64,000 nucleotides of DNA. Source: Roseomonas sp. GC11 (GTDB lineage: Bacteria; Pseudomonadota; Alphaproteobacteria; Acetobacterales; Acetobacteraceae). Within the stretch, counting starts at the first letter, position 1. Each line of letters starts with the position of its first letter. The stretch spans positions 62,001-126,000 of the forward strand of contig NZ_JANFNY010000001.1 in assembly GCF_024437745.1 (NCBI RefSeq), given 5' to 3'. This document shows positions 1-9,010 of the stretch, piece after piece. The notes under the pieces are model-generated. The model made no database searches. It was not told the origin of the DNA and was given only the letters and a program-made list of their open reading frames with translations. A program made the translations under genes and the position numbers.

Positions 1-495
1 GAGCCAGCGCGGCGCGTGGGCCAGGGCCGCCGCCATGTCGAGCCGCAGCGCATAGGGCTGGCCGCTGGCGATGCGCGCCTCCCGCTCCCGCGCCGGGAGC
101 CGCCGGCAGGTGCCGGGATAGAGCAGCCCGTCCGGCCCGTGCGGGGCATGGCCGATGGCCGCCACCTCGCGCGCGATGTCGGCGCGGGTGCAGAAACAGG
201 GGTAGAGCAGCCCCATCCCTGCCAGCCGGTCCAGCACGGCGCGGTATTCGGCCATATGCTCCGACTGGCGGCGCACCGGCCCGTCCCAGTCCAGCCCCAG
301 CCAGGCGAGGTCCTCCAGGATGCCCGCGGTGTATTCGGGGCGGCAGCGCAGCGGGTCGATATCCTCGATGCGCAGCAGGAAGCGCCCGCCCGCGCGCCGC
401 GCCGCCTCCCAGGCCAGGAGGGCGCTGTGGGCATGGCCCAGATGGAGGCGCCCGGTCGGGCTGGGGGCGAAGCGCGTCACAGGTGTTGCGGCCAT
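1..495 (-). CDS. gluQ: Glutamyl-Q tRNA(Asp) synthetase, C-terminus beyond window
   Basis: Paralogue of the glutamyl-tRNA synthetase catalytic core. It attaches glutamate to the queuosine of tRNA-Asp and has no anticodon-binding domain. Translating the complement from ATG 495 gives TRFAPSPTGRLHLGHAHSAL at the N-terminus, with the class I HIGH-type motif HLGH. It then gives LRIEDID and a zinc-site pattern C100-F-C102 with Y126-P-G-T-C130, which separates GluQRS from GltX. About 165 codons are present; the rest lies left of position 1. It is divergent from the carboxylesterase at 546, so the two share a 50-bp promoter region. The family call is secure; only the truncation by the window edge limits it. 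Confidence 0.93.
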   Translation of the reverse strand, partial: MAATPVTRFAPSPTGRLHLGHAHSALLAWEAARRAGGRFLLRIEDIDPLRCRPEYTAGILEDLAWLGLDWDGPVRRQSEHMAEYRAVLDRLAGMGLLYPCFCTRADIAREVAAIGHAPHGPDGLLYPGTCRRLPAREREARIASGQPYALRLDMAAALAHAPRWL

Positions 496-545
496 CGGCT
501 TTCGCGCGTAGCGGAGGGAGCGGCATCACAGCAAGGGGGAGCCGC

Positions 546-1214
546 ATGGCCGCGTTGGATGGACCGCGTTGGGGCCCGCAATCCGGGGGCGCGCCGAAGC
601 TCATCGTCTTCCTGCTGCACGGCTATGGCGCGGATGGGAACGACCTGATCGACCTCGCCCCGCATTGGGGGCGGGCGCTGCCGGAGGCCCTGTTCATCGC
701 CCCGCACGCGCCGCATCCCTGCGAGGCCGGGCCTTATGGCCGGCAGTGGTTCAGCCTGGCCGACCGCCGCCCGGCGCCGATGCTGGCCGGGGCGCAATCC
801 GCCCGCCCGCTGCTGGATGCGCTGATCGCCCGCGAATGCGCCGCCGCCGGCCTGCCGGAAAGCGCGGTGATGCTGATGGGCTTCAGCCAGGGCGCCATGA
901 TGGCCCTCTTCACCGGGTTGCGCCGCCGCACCGCCCCGGCCGGCCTCCTGGCCTATTCCGGCCGGCTGATCGGCGAGGAGCTGCTGGCCACCGAGATGGC
1001 GCACCGCCCGGAGGTGCTGCTGGTGCATGGCGAGGCGGATGAGGTGGTGCCGGTGCAGGCCAGCCACACCGCCGAGGCCGCGCTCCAGGCCCAGGGCGTG
1101 CCGGTGGAGTCGCTGTGGTGCCCGCGCCTGGGCCATGGCATCGACGATGCCGGGCTGACCGCCGGGGCGTTGTTTTTGCAGCGCAACGCGGCGCGGATCG
1201 GCGCGGGGGCGTGA
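546..1214 (+). CDS. Phospholipase/carboxylesterase family alpha/beta hydrolase
   Basis: A 222-residue serine hydrolase of the short carboxylesterase/acyl-protein thioesterase family. The oxyanion region is FLLHGYGADGND. The nucleophile elbow is GFSQG (Ser114), the acid is in HGEADEVVP (Asp165), and the base is in GHGID (His197). ATG 546 was chosen because AAGGGGGA lies about 6 nt upstream. An in-frame start at 483 would overlap gluQ on the other strand and add residues unlike the family. There is no signal peptide, so it should act in the cytoplasm. The substrate cannot be told from sequence: short-chain esters, lysophospholipids or acyl-thioesters are all possible. Confidence 0.88.
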   Translation: MAALDGPRWGPQSGGAPKLIVFLLHGYGADGNDLIDLAPHWGRALPEALFIAPHAPHPCEAGPYGRQWFSLADRRPAPMLAGAQSARPLLDALIARECAAAGLPESAVMLMGFSQGAMMALFTGLRRRTAPAGLLAYSGRLIGEELLATEMAHRPEVLLVHGEADEVVPVQASHTAEAALQAQGVPVESLWCPRLGHGIDDAGLTAGALFLQRNAARIGAGA

Positions 1215-1365
1215 CAGAGCCGTGAAACCCGTGTGGCCGGTTCTTGCACCGGCCGCGCGGGGCTGGCATGAATCGGGCCGCACACCGGCGGCGCCACGAT
1301 ATCTGGGGCCCGCCCGCCCGGTCCGGCCCCAGCGGTTGAGGCGCGCAGCTTGAAAGGAGCGGCGC

Positions 1366-1956
1366 TTGCCTGACGGGATGTCTGCGGGAAGCCAGGGCGG
1401 CGGCGCTGCCGGGCACTTCCCGGCCTTGGTGCTGAACGCGGATTTCCGTCCGCTGTCCTATTTTCCGCTGTCGCTGTGGTCCTGGCAGGATGCGGTGAAG
1501 GCGGTGTATCTCGACCGTGTCTCCGTGCTTTCGGAATACGACATGGCGGTGCGCTCACCTCGCCATACCATCCGCCTGCCGAGCGTGATCGCGCTGCGCG
1601 ACTACATCCCCGCGGCGCGGCGCCCGGCCTTCACGCGCTTCAACGTTTTCCTGCGTGACAGCTTCGCCTGCGTCTATTGCGGCGATGAGCGCCCCACCCA
1701 CGAGCTGACCTTCGACCATGTCATCCCGCGCAGCCGCGGCGGGCGGACCAGCTGGGAGAATGTCGTCACCGCCTGCGGGCCCTGCAACCTGCGCAAGGGG
1801 TCGAAGCTGCCGGCGGAAATCCGCATGTTCCCGCGCTGCACGCCCCGGCAGCCGACAAGCTGGGAATTGCAGGAGAACGGCAGGATGTTCCCGCCAAACT
1901 ATCTGCATGAAAGCTGGCGGGATTATCTCTACTGGGACTCCGAACTAGAAGGCTGA
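1366..1956 (+). CDS. HNH endonuclease
   Basis: A 196-residue protein with a C-terminal HNH nuclease fold. It shows CVYCGD (Cys102, Cys105), then FDHVIPRSRGG (Asp117-His118), WENVVTAC and CGPCN (Cys137, Cys140), which is a zinc-stabilised beta-beta-alpha-metal site. The N-terminal part (VLNADFRPLSYFPLSLWSW) is typical of the chromosomal HNH proteins widespread in alphaproteobacteria, so this is probably not a homing or restriction enzyme. TTG 1366 is preferred as the start because GAAAGGAG at 1352-1359 is 6 nt upstream, whereas ATG 1378 would be 18 nt away. There are no neighbouring restriction or phage genes. The biological role is unknown. Confidence 0.88.
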   Translation: MPDGMSAGSQGGGAAGHFPALVLNADFRPLSYFPLSLWSWQDAVKAVYLDRVSVLSEYDMAVRSPRHTIRLPSVIALRDYIPAARRPAFTRFNVFLRDSFACVYCGDERPTHELTFDHVIPRSRGGRTSWENVVTACGPCNLRKGSKLPAEIRMFPRCTPRQPTSWELQENGRMFPPNYLHESWRDYLYWDSELEG

Positions 1957-1961
1957 TTTTT

Positions 1962-2113
1962 CTTTCAGGCTGCCGCTTTTCTTTCAGGCTGCCGCCGTCT
2001 CCCGGCGCGGCGGGACTCTTTTTTCAGGCTGCCGCCATCTCCCGGCGCGGCGGGACGCTGAACTGAAAAAGTTTTTTGGTTCTTTTTTCCAAAAAAGAAC
2101 ATTTCTTTTTCTC
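1962..2113 (-). repeat. Family A gene-end element, rearranged copy after opgH
   Basis: It directly abuts the opgH stop codon. The A/T-stem hairpin alpha (GTTCTTTTTT / AAAAAAGAAC, 2079-2100) is followed, in the opgH direction, by the GC part (GTCCCGCC...GGCGGCAGCCTG). That GC part is partly duplicated: CAGGCTGCCGC occurs three times between 1966 and 2046. The second A/T hairpin (beta) is missing. It probably acts as a terminator between convergent HNH and opgH. Confidence 0.8.
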
Positions 2114-4348
2114 TTATGCCAGTTCCACCAGCCGCTCCACCCCGCGCGCATCCGCCAGCACGGCGGCCAGTTCGGCGCGGGAGAGGCTGCGCTGTGCGTC
2201 CTCCAGATTGGCCGCTTCCTCCAGCTTCGCCAGCCCGACCAGCAGGGCGGGGTCGAAGGGGTCCAGCCGCGGGCGGCGCGGCGGTGGCAGCATGGCGCGG
2301 TGCCCGGCCAGCAGGGCCTCGTCCCGCAGCAGTTCGGGCAGCGTCACCGGCGGGCGGGCGGCCAGCTCGGCCTGAAGCTGGCGGGCGCGGGCCAGGGCGG
2401 CGGGGGTGGCGCGCTCCTCCGGCGTCCACAGCAGGCCGAGGCGGCGCAGGCCCAGGCCGAGATCGCGCCGCGCCGTCAGCGCCGCCAGGGGGATGGCCAG
2501 GGCCAGCCCCAGCACCACGGGCGACATCCACAGCGCCAGATAGGGCGAGACCGCCCAGGCCGCCGCGCCAAAGACCAGCCCGAACAGCGTGTGCCTCCAG
2601 TAGAGCCGCGCCACCTGGGCGAAGGGCAGGCTGCCATCGTCGCGCCGCTGCGCGTTCCAGCCGGAATCCCGGCCGAGCAGGATGGAGACCATGTCCACCG
2701 ACTGCGTCAGCATCGTCACCGGCGCCAGCAGCCCGGCCAGCAGCGTCTCCACCAGCAGGGAGAGGAAGGCGCGGATCATGCCGCCGCTGCCGCGCCGGTC
2801 CAGCGGGTGGCGCAGCAGGGCGAACCAGGCCATCAGCTTTGGCACCAGCAGCAGCGCCATGGTGCCGATGAAGACCCACATGGCGCGCACCGGGTCCACC
2901 ACCGGCCATTCGGGGAAGAGGCTGGGGCCGGCGGGGAAGTATTCCGGCCGGATGAAGCGCGCCTGGATGGCCAGCAGCACGCCGGCCAGCAGGAAGACCA
3001 GCCAGACCGGTGCCGTGATGTAGCTGCCGATGCCCGTCAGCAGGTGCAGCCGGCTGACCCAGTGCAGCCCGCGCGCCGGCAGCACCGCGGCGTGCTGCAG
3101 GTTGCCCTGGCACCAGCGGCGGTCGCGGATGGCGAGGTCCATCAGCGAGGGCGGGCTTTCCTCGTAGCTGCCGCGCAGCCAGGGCACCATGTGCACCGCC
3201 CAGCCGGCGCGGCGCAGCAGCGCGGCCTCGACGAAGTCATGGCTGAGGATATGCCCGCCGAAGGGCCTGCGCCCTGGCAGTTCCGGCAGCCCGGCGGCGG
3301 CGGCGAAGGCGGCGGTGCGGATGATGGCGTTGTGGCCCCAGTAATTGCCTTCCGAGCCATGCCACCAGGCGATGCCCTCGGCGATCAGCGGGCCATAGAC
3401 CCGCCCGGCGAATTGCTGCATCCGCGCGAAGAGCGTGTTGCCCCCGGCGATGATGGGCAGGGTCTGGATCAGCCCCACATCCGGGTGGCGTTCCATCGCA
3501 TCGGCGAGGCGGAGGATGATATCGGCCTCCATCACGCTGTCGGCGTCGAGCACCAGCATCTGCGGATAGGCGCCGCCCCAGCGCCGCACCCATTCGGCGA
3601 TGTTGCCGGCCTTGCGCTCGATATTCTTCGGGCGGCGGCGGTAGAAGAGGCGCGGCGGCGCGCCGAGCTGCGCCGCGAGGCGGCCATGCAGGGCGAGGAA
3701 GGCGGCCTCCTCCGCCACCCAGGCTTCGGGCTGGGTGGTGTCGCTCAGGATGAAGGTGTCGAAGCGGTCCAGCGCCCCGGCGGCGGCGAGGGATTCCTGC
3801 ATCGCCTGGAGCCCGGCCATGATGCGCGCCGGGTCCTCGTTGTAGCAGGGCATCAGCAGGGCGGTGCGGCTGGCGGGCAGGGGGGGCGGGCCATTTGGGG
3901 CGATGCCGAGGCGCCGGTCCGGCCCGAGCAGCAGGCGCAGGAAGCCGCAGGTGGCGCTGGTGAAGGACAGCGCGATCCAGCCGAAGAGCACGACGAACAG
4001 CCCCAGCACCACGGCCTGGAGTGGCGTCGGCCGGCCGCTGTTCAGCACCAGCCACATCTCGCGCGTGGCGAAGGCGGTGAGCAGGATGGCGCCGCCGATC
4101 ACCACCAGCCGCCGCAGCCAGAGCCCCCCCGGGCTGGATGGCAGGCGCCCGGGTATGGTGGTGCTGGCGCTCCGCGCCGGGGCCGCGCGGAGGTCCTGCA
4201 CCGGCATGTCCAGCGGTGCCTCGGGCGGCAGGTGCGCGGGCATCGGCCCGCCAGGGCCGGGTGCCATGGCGGCGGCAGGGGCGGCGGCAGGGGCAGGGGC
4301 GGGGGTTGGGGCGGGGCGTGCCGCCGTGGCCGGGTTCAGGCCGTCCAT
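2114..4348 (-). CDS. opgH: Glucans biosynthesis glucosyltransferase H
   Basis: Inner-membrane glycosyltransferase family 2 enzyme that builds the beta-1,2 backbone of osmoregulated periplasmic glucan from UDP-glucose. It has 744 residues. After a Pro/Ala-rich N-terminal tail (about residues 11-56) there are two membrane segments (about 80-100 and 113-133). The GT2 domain follows, with PCYNED, the DxD motif LDADS (Asp268, Asp270), SHDFVEA (Asp371) and the R-RW motif in RDRRWCQGN. Further membrane helices fill the C-terminal half. ATG 4348 was chosen because it overlaps the end of opgG by 13 bp, implying translational coupling. A start at 4666 would only extend through opgG. It ends in the family A element. 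Confidence 0.93.
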   Translation of the reverse strand: MDGLNPATAARPAPTPAPAPAAAPAAAMAPGPGGPMPAHLPPEAPLDMPVQDLRAAPARSASTTIPGRLPSSPGGLWLRRLVVIGGAILLTAFATREMWLVLNSGRPTPLQAVVLGLFVVLFGWIALSFTSATCGFLRLLLGPDRRLGIAPNGPPPLPASRTALLMPCYNEDPARIMAGLQAMQESLAAAGALDRFDTFILSDTTQPEAWVAEEAAFLALHGRLAAQLGAPPRLFYRRRPKNIERKAGNIAEWVRRWGGAYPQMLVLDADSVMEADIILRLADAMERHPDVGLIQTLPIIAGGNTLFARMQQFAGRVYGPLIAEGIAWWHGSEGNYWGHNAIIRTAAFAAAAGLPELPGRRPFGGHILSHDFVEAALLRRAGWAVHMVPWLRGSYEESPPSLMDLAIRDRRWCQGNLQHAAVLPARGLHWVSRLHLLTGIGSYITAPVWLVFLLAGVLLAIQARFIRPEYFPAGPSLFPEWPVVDPVRAMWVFIGTMALLLVPKLMAWFALLRHPLDRRGSGGMIRAFLSLLVETLLAGLLAPVTMLTQSVDMVSILLGRDSGWNAQRRDDGSLPFAQVARLYWRHTLFGLVFGAAAWAVSPYLALWMSPVVLGLALAIPLAALTARRDLGLGLRRLGLLWTPEERATPAALARARQLQAELAARPPVTLPELLRDEALLAGHRAMLPPPRRPRLDPFDPALLVGLAKLEEAANLEDAQRSLSRAELAAVLADARGVERLVELA

Positions 4349-5874
4349 CGGTAGAGCAGGGTTTCCGCCGCCGCCTCCCCATTGGCCTTCAGCACGGCGC
4401 GCAGTTCCACCTCGCGCGCATCCGCCGGGAACAGCTCGAAGCTGAGGCGCCAGCCGCCCGTCTCCGGATTGCGCTGCGCCACCGGGTTGCGGATCTCGCC
4501 GCGGCTGGCGGTGACGGCCAGCTCCGGCTTCGCCTCGGCCGGCAGGGCGTCGAGCGCGCCGCCCTGCGCCTCCAGCACGAAGAGCCGCCCGCCCTGCGCC
4601 GCCGCGGCACCGGAGCGCGCGGCGAGGATGCGGCCCGTCTCCGGGTTGCCCGGTGCCTCGTCGCACCAGTGCAGGCGGTAGACATAGCGGTATTCGCCCT
4701 TGGCCTTCAGCGGCTCCTTCGGGCGCCAGAAAGCCACGATGTTGTCATGGATCTCCCCCTGGGTGGGGATTTCCACCAGATGCACCGCGCCCTCGCCCCA
4801 GTCGCCGATCGGCTCCACCCAGAGGCTCGGGCGCTTCTCGTAGCGCGCCTCCAGATCCTCATAGGCGGCGAAGTCGCGGCGGCGCTGCATCAGGCCGAAG
4901 CCGCGCGGATTGGCATCGCCAAAGACCGAGACCTGGAGGTCGCGCGGGTTGTTCAGCGGGCGCCAGAGCCGTTCCCCCCGGCCGGAGAGCATCAGCAGCC
5001 CGTCGGAATCATGCACGGCCGGGCGCCAGTCGTCGCGCCCGTCGCGGTTGAGGGGGGAGAACCAGAACATGCTGGTCAGCGGCGCGATGCCCGGCGCCGC
5101 CATGTCCACGCGCGGGAAAACCGTCGCTTCCACATCGAACACCGTGTCGCGCCCGGGGCGGATGGCGAAGCGGAAGGCGGCGGTGCAGGAGGGGCTGTCG
5201 AGCAGCGCGTGGACGTTGATGGCATTCACCCCCTCGCGCGGGCGCTCCACCCAGAAGGCGCGGAAGACGGGGAATTCCTCCCCCTTCGGGTCGGCGGTGC
5301 CGATGGCCAGGCCACGGGCGGAGAGGCCGTAGATCTGCCCGCGCGCCACGGCGCGGAAATAGCTGGCGCCGAGGAAGGCGCAGACCTCGTCATAATAGTC
5401 CGGGCGGTTGAGCGGGCCATGCAGGCGGAAGCCGGCGAAGCCCATCTCCTCCTGGGCCGGGCGGTCCATGCCCTGGAAGTCGAACAGTTCGGTGCTGTAG
5501 CGCAGGGGGCGGGCCATGCCGCCGGCCACCTCGTACATCTCGATGCGTGGCCGGTAGAGGAAGCCGCGGTGGAAGAGCTGCATCTGGAAGGGCAGCCCGT
5601 CCGCCCGCCACAGCGCCTGGGCGGGGCGATAGCGGATATTGCGGTACTGGTCGTAGCTCAGCTCGGCCAGCGGCTTCGGCAGGCTCTCGGGTGGCGCCTT
5701 GTAGGGCTGCTGCGCCAGGCTGCGCGCCATCTCGCGCAGCAGCCCGGCATCGAAGCGGGTTTCCTCCGGCCCGGCGGCATGGGCCGCGGAGATGTGGGCC
5801 GTCTCCTCCGCCAGGAAGACGGTGGACAGCGACAGGGCTGCGAGCAAGGCATCGCGGCGGTTCACGGTGGTCAT
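4336..5874 (-). CDS. opgG: Glucan biosynthesis protein G/D, periplasmic
   Basis: Periplasmic protein required for osmoregulated glucan synthesis, thought to branch or shape the chain made by OpgH. It has 512 residues. The N-terminus NRRDALLAALS is a twin-arginine-like signal, as known for OpgD, followed by an Ala-rich cleavage region near residue 34. The mature part has family signatures such as LSYDQYRNIRYRP, LFHRGFLYRP and FWFSPLNRDGRDDWRPAVHDSDGL (shown here as two pieces: FWFSPLNRDG, then RDDWRPAVHDSDG). It is the first gene of an opgG-opgH operon. Because of the Arg-Arg signal it could equally be called opgD; the distinction is not resolvable from this locus. Confidence 0.9.
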   Translation of the reverse strand: MTTVNRRDALLAALSLSTVFLAEETAHISAAHAAGPEETRFDAGLLREMARSLAQQPYKAPPESLPKPLAELSYDQYRNIRYRPAQALWRADGLPFQMQLFHRGFLYRPRIEMYEVAGGMARPLRYSTELFDFQGMDRPAQEEMGFAGFRLHGPLNRPDYYDEVCAFLGASYFRAVARGQIYGLSARGLAIGTADPKGEEFPVFRAFWVERPREGVNAINVHALLDSPSCTAAFRFAIRPGRDTVFDVEATVFPRVDMAAPGIAPLTSMFWFSPLNRDGRDDWRPAVHDSDGLLMLSGRGERLWRPLNNPRDLQVSVFGDANPRGFGLMQRRRDFAAYEDLEARYEKRPSLWVEPIGDWGEGAVHLVEIPTQGEIHDNIVAFWRPKEPLKAKGEYRYVYRLHWCDEAPGNPETGRILAARSGAAAAQGGRLFVLEAQGGALDALPAEAKPELAVTASRGEIRNPVAQRNPETGGWRLSFELFPADAREVELRAVLKANGEAAAETLLYRWTA

Positions 5875-6005
5875 ACTCCCCCTCAGGCGGCGTCGGGCGA
5901 ACGCGGGCGGCGGGCTTTCGGTTGCGCCTGCCGCCGCGCTGCCGCTTCGGTGCCGTCAGAGAGGGGGGTGATTGCGGCGCCAATGGGCCGCGACGATGGC
6001 CGCCT

Positions 6006-6671
6006 TCAGTCGACGGCGGAGAAGCTGCCATCCTCACCGAGACGTGAGAGGATGCCGCTGCGGATATCGAAGGAACCGCCATGCAGGGTGAGCGTGCCCG
6101 CCGCCACGCGGCTGGCCACCCAGGGGAAGCTCATCAGGTTGCGCAGCGAGAGCTTCACCGTCTCCAGCTCGCAGGTGGCCTGGGCCTCGGCGGAATCGGC
6201 GGCGACGCATTCCAGGGTGCGGCGGCGCGCCTCGGCGGCGATGCCGTTCATCCAGGGCGCCACGAAATCCTGCGCCCCCGGCGGGAAGCCGCGCAGCAGC
6301 GCCTGCACGCCGCCGCACATGGCATGGCCGAGCACGATGATGCGCGGCACCTGCAGCACGCAGACGGCGAATTCCAGCGCCGCGCTGGTGCCGTGGTAGT
6401 CGCCATCCGGGTTGTAGGGCGGCACCAGGTTGGCGACGTTGCGGACGATGAACAGCTCCCCCGGCGCGGCGTTGAACACCATGCCCGGGTCCACCCGGCT
6501 GTCGGAGCAGGAGATCACCAGCGCCCGGGGGCTTTGCCCCTCGCGCGCCAGGGTCTGGAACAGGCGGCGGCGCTCCGGCCAGACTTCCTCGCGGAAGCGG
6601 CGATAGCCGGCGAACAGGTCCTCCAGGGCACCGGGCTGGTTTCCGGGCTGGGGATCGGCGGGGTCGGTCAT
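6006..6671 (-). CDS. Beta-class carbonic anhydrase
   Basis: Zinc enzyme that interconverts CO2 and bicarbonate in the cytoplasm. It has 221 residues. The zinc ligands and catalytic dyad are visible: ISCSDSRV (Cys55, Asp57, Arg59) and GHAMCGG (His116, Cys119). The FIVRNVAN and TSAALEFAV stretches are family hallmarks. ATG 6671 was chosen because GGAAGGAGA lies just upstream; the longer in-frame start at 6722 has no ribosome-binding site. It stands alone, about 130 bp downstream of the opgG start on the same strand. The 131 bp between them (5875-6005) hold no recognisable feature beyond the opgG ribosome-binding site. Confidence 0.94.
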   Translation of the reverse strand: MTDPADPQPGNQPGALEDLFAGYRRFREEVWPERRRLFQTLAREGQSPRALVISCSDSRVDPGMVFNAAPGELFIVRNVANLVPPYNPDGDYHGTSAALEFAVCVLQVPRIIVLGHAMCGGVQALLRGFPPGAQDFVAPWMNGIAAEARRRTLECVAADSAEAQATCELETVKLSLRNLMSFPWVASRVAAGTLTLHGGSFDIRSGILSRLGEDGSFSAVD

Positions 6672-6782
6672 CGGGGCTCTCCTTCCGGCGGGCGGATTTA
6701 GGAAAGCCGTGACGCGTTTCACAGGGGCGTGACAGAGAGGATATCGCGCCGCAATGAATTTCCGGCGCGGTGGCGGCCCGCC

Positions 6783-7484
6783 TCAGGTTCGCCGCAGCTG
6801 GCGCAGCATCTCCGGCGGCAGGCCCTCGGTGGGCGGCGCGGGGGGGGTGGCGCCCGGCGTGGTGTCGGGCGCGGGCGTCTCCTGGCGCAGATGCGCCACC
6901 ACCGTGCCGGAGAACTCGCCCATGATCCGCGCCAGATTCTCCATATGCTCGGCCTTGTGCGCGGTCAGCATCTGCACGCTGAGGAGCTGGCCCTCGACGG
7001 TGGTGGCACAGGTCAGGTCGCGCAGCACATTCTCCTGCCGGCGCGCGCGCACATCGATGCAGTGCAGCAGCGGCACCGTGCTGCCCCTGCGGTTGACCGA
7101 GAAATCCGGCCCGCGCTCCACCGTCATGCCCGGCTGGGCACCGGCCAGCAGGAAGAAGCCCATGGACTGGGCCTGGAGCCAGCGGGCGATCTCGGGGGTG
7201 GCCGGGCCTTCCGCCGCCCCGGCCGCCAGGCTGCCACGCAGGCTGATGCGGATATCCGGCCCGCTCTGGCGGAAGCGGTATTGCAGCACGACCCCGCCCT
7301 GGGGTGCCGCTTGGGCCGGCAGGGCCTGGATGCCATCGGGCTGCACGGTGAAGCCCGTGACCTCGGTGGGCAGGCGTTGCAGCAGGATGTGGCGATGCTG
7401 CTGCCCCCTGGGATCCCGTTGCTCCGCGGCACAGCCCGCTGCCAGCAGCGGCAGCAGCAACAGGGCGGTCAGGCGAGGCGGCAT
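6783..7484 (-). CDS. Putative lipoprotein of unknown function
   Basis: A 233-residue protein with a clear lipoprotein signal: MPPRLTALLLLPLLAAGC, with the lipidated Cys at position 18. ATG 7484 was chosen because it starts this signal; longer frames add a charged, unrelated leader. The mature part contains no motif I recognise. It includes a QYRFRQSGPDIRISLRG stretch and a two-cysteine segment (LLHCIDV and LTCATT) that could form a disulfide. The C-terminus is Pro/Thr-rich (about residues 205-222). It is probably anchored in the outer or inner membrane facing the periplasm. Neighbours give no functional hint. Confidence 0.75.
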   Translation of the reverse strand: MPPRLTALLLLPLLAAGCAAEQRDPRGQQHRHILLQRLPTEVTGFTVQPDGIQALPAQAAPQGGVVLQYRFRQSGPDIRISLRGSLAAGAAEGPATPEIARWLQAQSMGFFLLAGAQPGMTVERGPDFSVNRRGSTVPLLHCIDVRARRQENVLRDLTCATTVEGQLLSVQMLTAHKAEHMENLARIMGEFSGTVVAHLRQETPAPDTTPGATPPAPPTEGLPPEMLRQLRRT

Positions 7485-7613
7485 GGCAGGCGGGTCCGGC
7501 AGGAAAGGCCCGCCATCATGCCCGCGAAACGAGGAGCACGCCAGCATGGCCGCCCTGTCCTGTCCCCCTGGCCGGCGGCAGAACCTCATCAGGCATCACG
7601 AACGGATGGGTTT

Positions 7614-7669
7614 CCAAAGGCCTCCGGCCTTTGGTGGGGAGAGTTTGAGAGGGGCGAAGCCCCTCTCAA
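7614..7669 (-). repeat. Family D element, two-hairpin half copy after dsbB
   Basis: It lies 30 bp after the dsbB stop. Two perfect hairpins occur: CCAAAGGCC-TCC-GGCCTTTGG (7614-7634) and TTGAGAGGGGC-GAA-GCCCCTCTCAA (7645-7669). The same hairpins recur at 11801-11856 and 60408-60463. It lacks the other two modules of the complete family. Confidence 0.85.
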
Positions 7670-7698
7670 GACCACGCGTGACGCTCTCCCCGCGCCTC

Positions 7699-8166
7699 TC
7701 AGCCGCGCCGCCGCGCGCCCCACAGGGCCAGCCCGCCCAGGCCCAGCGCGTAGATCAGGTTCATCCCCGCCATCGAGACGGGCAGGCCGGGGATCAGGTA
7801 GGTCGGTTCATCGCAGGGCTTGGCCGGGCGCAGATCCATGCCCTTCAGCAGGTCATCCACGCTGGTGGCGCCGCCGGCGCTGGGGGCGGAGCAGCTCGGC
7901 AGCGGGGAGGGCCACCACTTCGCCTCCACCCCCACATGCACCACGGCCACGGCGCCGGAGGCCAGGATGGCCAGCCCCGCCAGGGCCAGCATCAGCCGCC
8001 GCGGCAGCACCAGGGCGAGCAGCGCCAGCGCCGCCCCCGCCCAGTAGGGCCAGCGCTGCAGCAGGCAGAGGGCGCAGGGGTTCAGCCCGCCCCAGCGTTC
8101 CGAGGCCATGGCCAGGAGCGGAGCGGCGGCGGCCAGTGCGGCCACCACGAGCGGAAGGGGTATCAC
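7699..8166 (-). CDS. dsbB: Disulfide bond formation protein B
   Basis: Inner-membrane quinone reductase that re-oxidises DsbA. It has 155 residues and four predicted membrane helices. The first periplasmic loop has the CxxC pair in NPCALCLLQRWP (Cys31, Cys34). The second loop has the exchange cysteines Cys92 (PLPSC) and Cys118 (AKPC). The start is GTG 8166; it lies only 10 nt after the cysE stop, so the two are an operon. The quinone-site Arg just after CALC (QRW) is present. No dsbA is seen in the window. Confidence 0.92.
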   Translation of the reverse strand: MIPLPLVVAALAAAAPLLAMASERWGGLNPCALCLLQRWPYWAGAALALLALVLPRRLMLALAGLAILASGAVAVVHVGVEAKWWPSPLPSCSAPSAGGATSVDDLLKGMDLRPAKPCDEPTYLIPGLPVSMAGMNLIYALGLGGLALWGARRRG

Positions 8167-8176
8167 GTCAGCGGCG

Positions 8177-9010
8177 TCACTCTTCGGTGGGGTCGAGCAT
8201 CTGGTCCATGGCGCGGGAGGGCTCGGCGCAGCCGGCGCGGCCCATCACCCGGGCCGGCACCCCGGCCACCGTCACCCCGGAGGGCACCGGCTTCAGCACC
8301 ACCGAACCGGCGGCGATGCGCGCGCAGGCGCCCACCTCGATATTGCCCAGCACCTTCGCCCCGGCGCCGATCAGCACGCCATGGCGGATCTTCGGATGGC
8401 GGTCCCCGCCCTCCTTGCCGGTGCCGCCCAGCGTCACCCCCTGGAGGATGGAGACGTCATCCTCGATCACCGCCGTCTCGCCGACGACGAGGCCGGTGGC
8501 GTGGTCGAGGAAGATGCCGCGGCCGATCCGCACCGCCGGGTGGATATCCGTCTGGAACACCACGGAGCTGCGCGACTGCAGCCAGAGGGCGAGGTCCCGC
8601 CGCCCCTCATGCCACAGCACATGCGCCAGCCGGTGCGCCGCCAGGGCGTGGAAGCCCTTGTAGTAGAGCAGCGGCTCCAGCGCCCGGCAGGTGGCCGGGT
8701 CGCGGTCCACCACCGCCATGATGTCGCTGCGCACCGCCTCGCGCAGCGCCGGGTCTTCCTCCAGCGCGCGCTCCAGGCTGCGGCGCAGCAGGGCGGAGGG
8801 GATGTCCGCATGGTCCAGCCGGTCCGCCACCCGGCTCGCCAGGGCGGATTCCAGCGTGCCGTGCTGCAGCACGGCGGCATGCAGGAAGCCCGACAGTTCC
8901 GGCTCGCGCAGCGCCGCCGCCTCCGCCTCCTGCCGGATGCGGGACCAGACGGGGTCGAGCACCTCCGGCGCCTCGCGCGGCGGGGTGGGGTAGGGCAGGG
9001 CCTGGTTCAT
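8177..9010 (-). CDS. cysE: Serine O-acetyltransferase
   Basis: Makes O-acetylserine from serine and acetyl-CoA, the committed step to cysteine. It has 277 residues. The N-terminal helical SATase domain (about residues 20-150) is followed by a left-handed beta-helix of hexapeptide repeats. This part includes DIHPAVRIGRGIFLDHATG and VSILQGVTLGGTGKEGGDRH, with the catalytic Asp-His pair of the family. ATG 9010 has GAAGGAG about 10 nt upstream; upstream extension to 9223 would invade the divergent GST promoter. It heads a cysE-dsbB operon. Feedback control by cysteine, usual for the family, resides in the C-terminal tail and cannot be judged here. Confidence 0.95.
   Translation of the reverse strand: MNQALPYPTPPREAPEVLDPVWSRIRQEAEAAALREPELSGFLHAAVLQHGTLESALASRVADRLDHADIPSALLRRSLERALEEDPALREAVRSDIMAVVDRDPATCRALEPLLYYKGFHALAAHRLAHVLWHEGRRDLALWLQSRSSVVFQTDIHPAVRIGRGIFLDHATGLVVGETAVIEDDVSILQGVTLGGTGKEGGDRHPKIRHGVLIGAGAKVLGNIEVGACARIAAGSVVLKPVPSGVTVAGVPARVMGRAGCAEPSRAMDQMLDPTEE

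Noticed and set aside
1366-1956. HNH protein as part of a restriction, retron or homing system
   Set aside because: No methylase, reverse transcriptase or intron is adjacent, and the N-terminal region is that of the common stand-alone chromosomal HNH family.
2300-4354. 684-codon open frame opposite opgH
   Set aside because: It is an antisense shadow of opgH, rich in Gln/His/Arg, with no ribosome-binding site. Long antisense frames are expected at this GC content.
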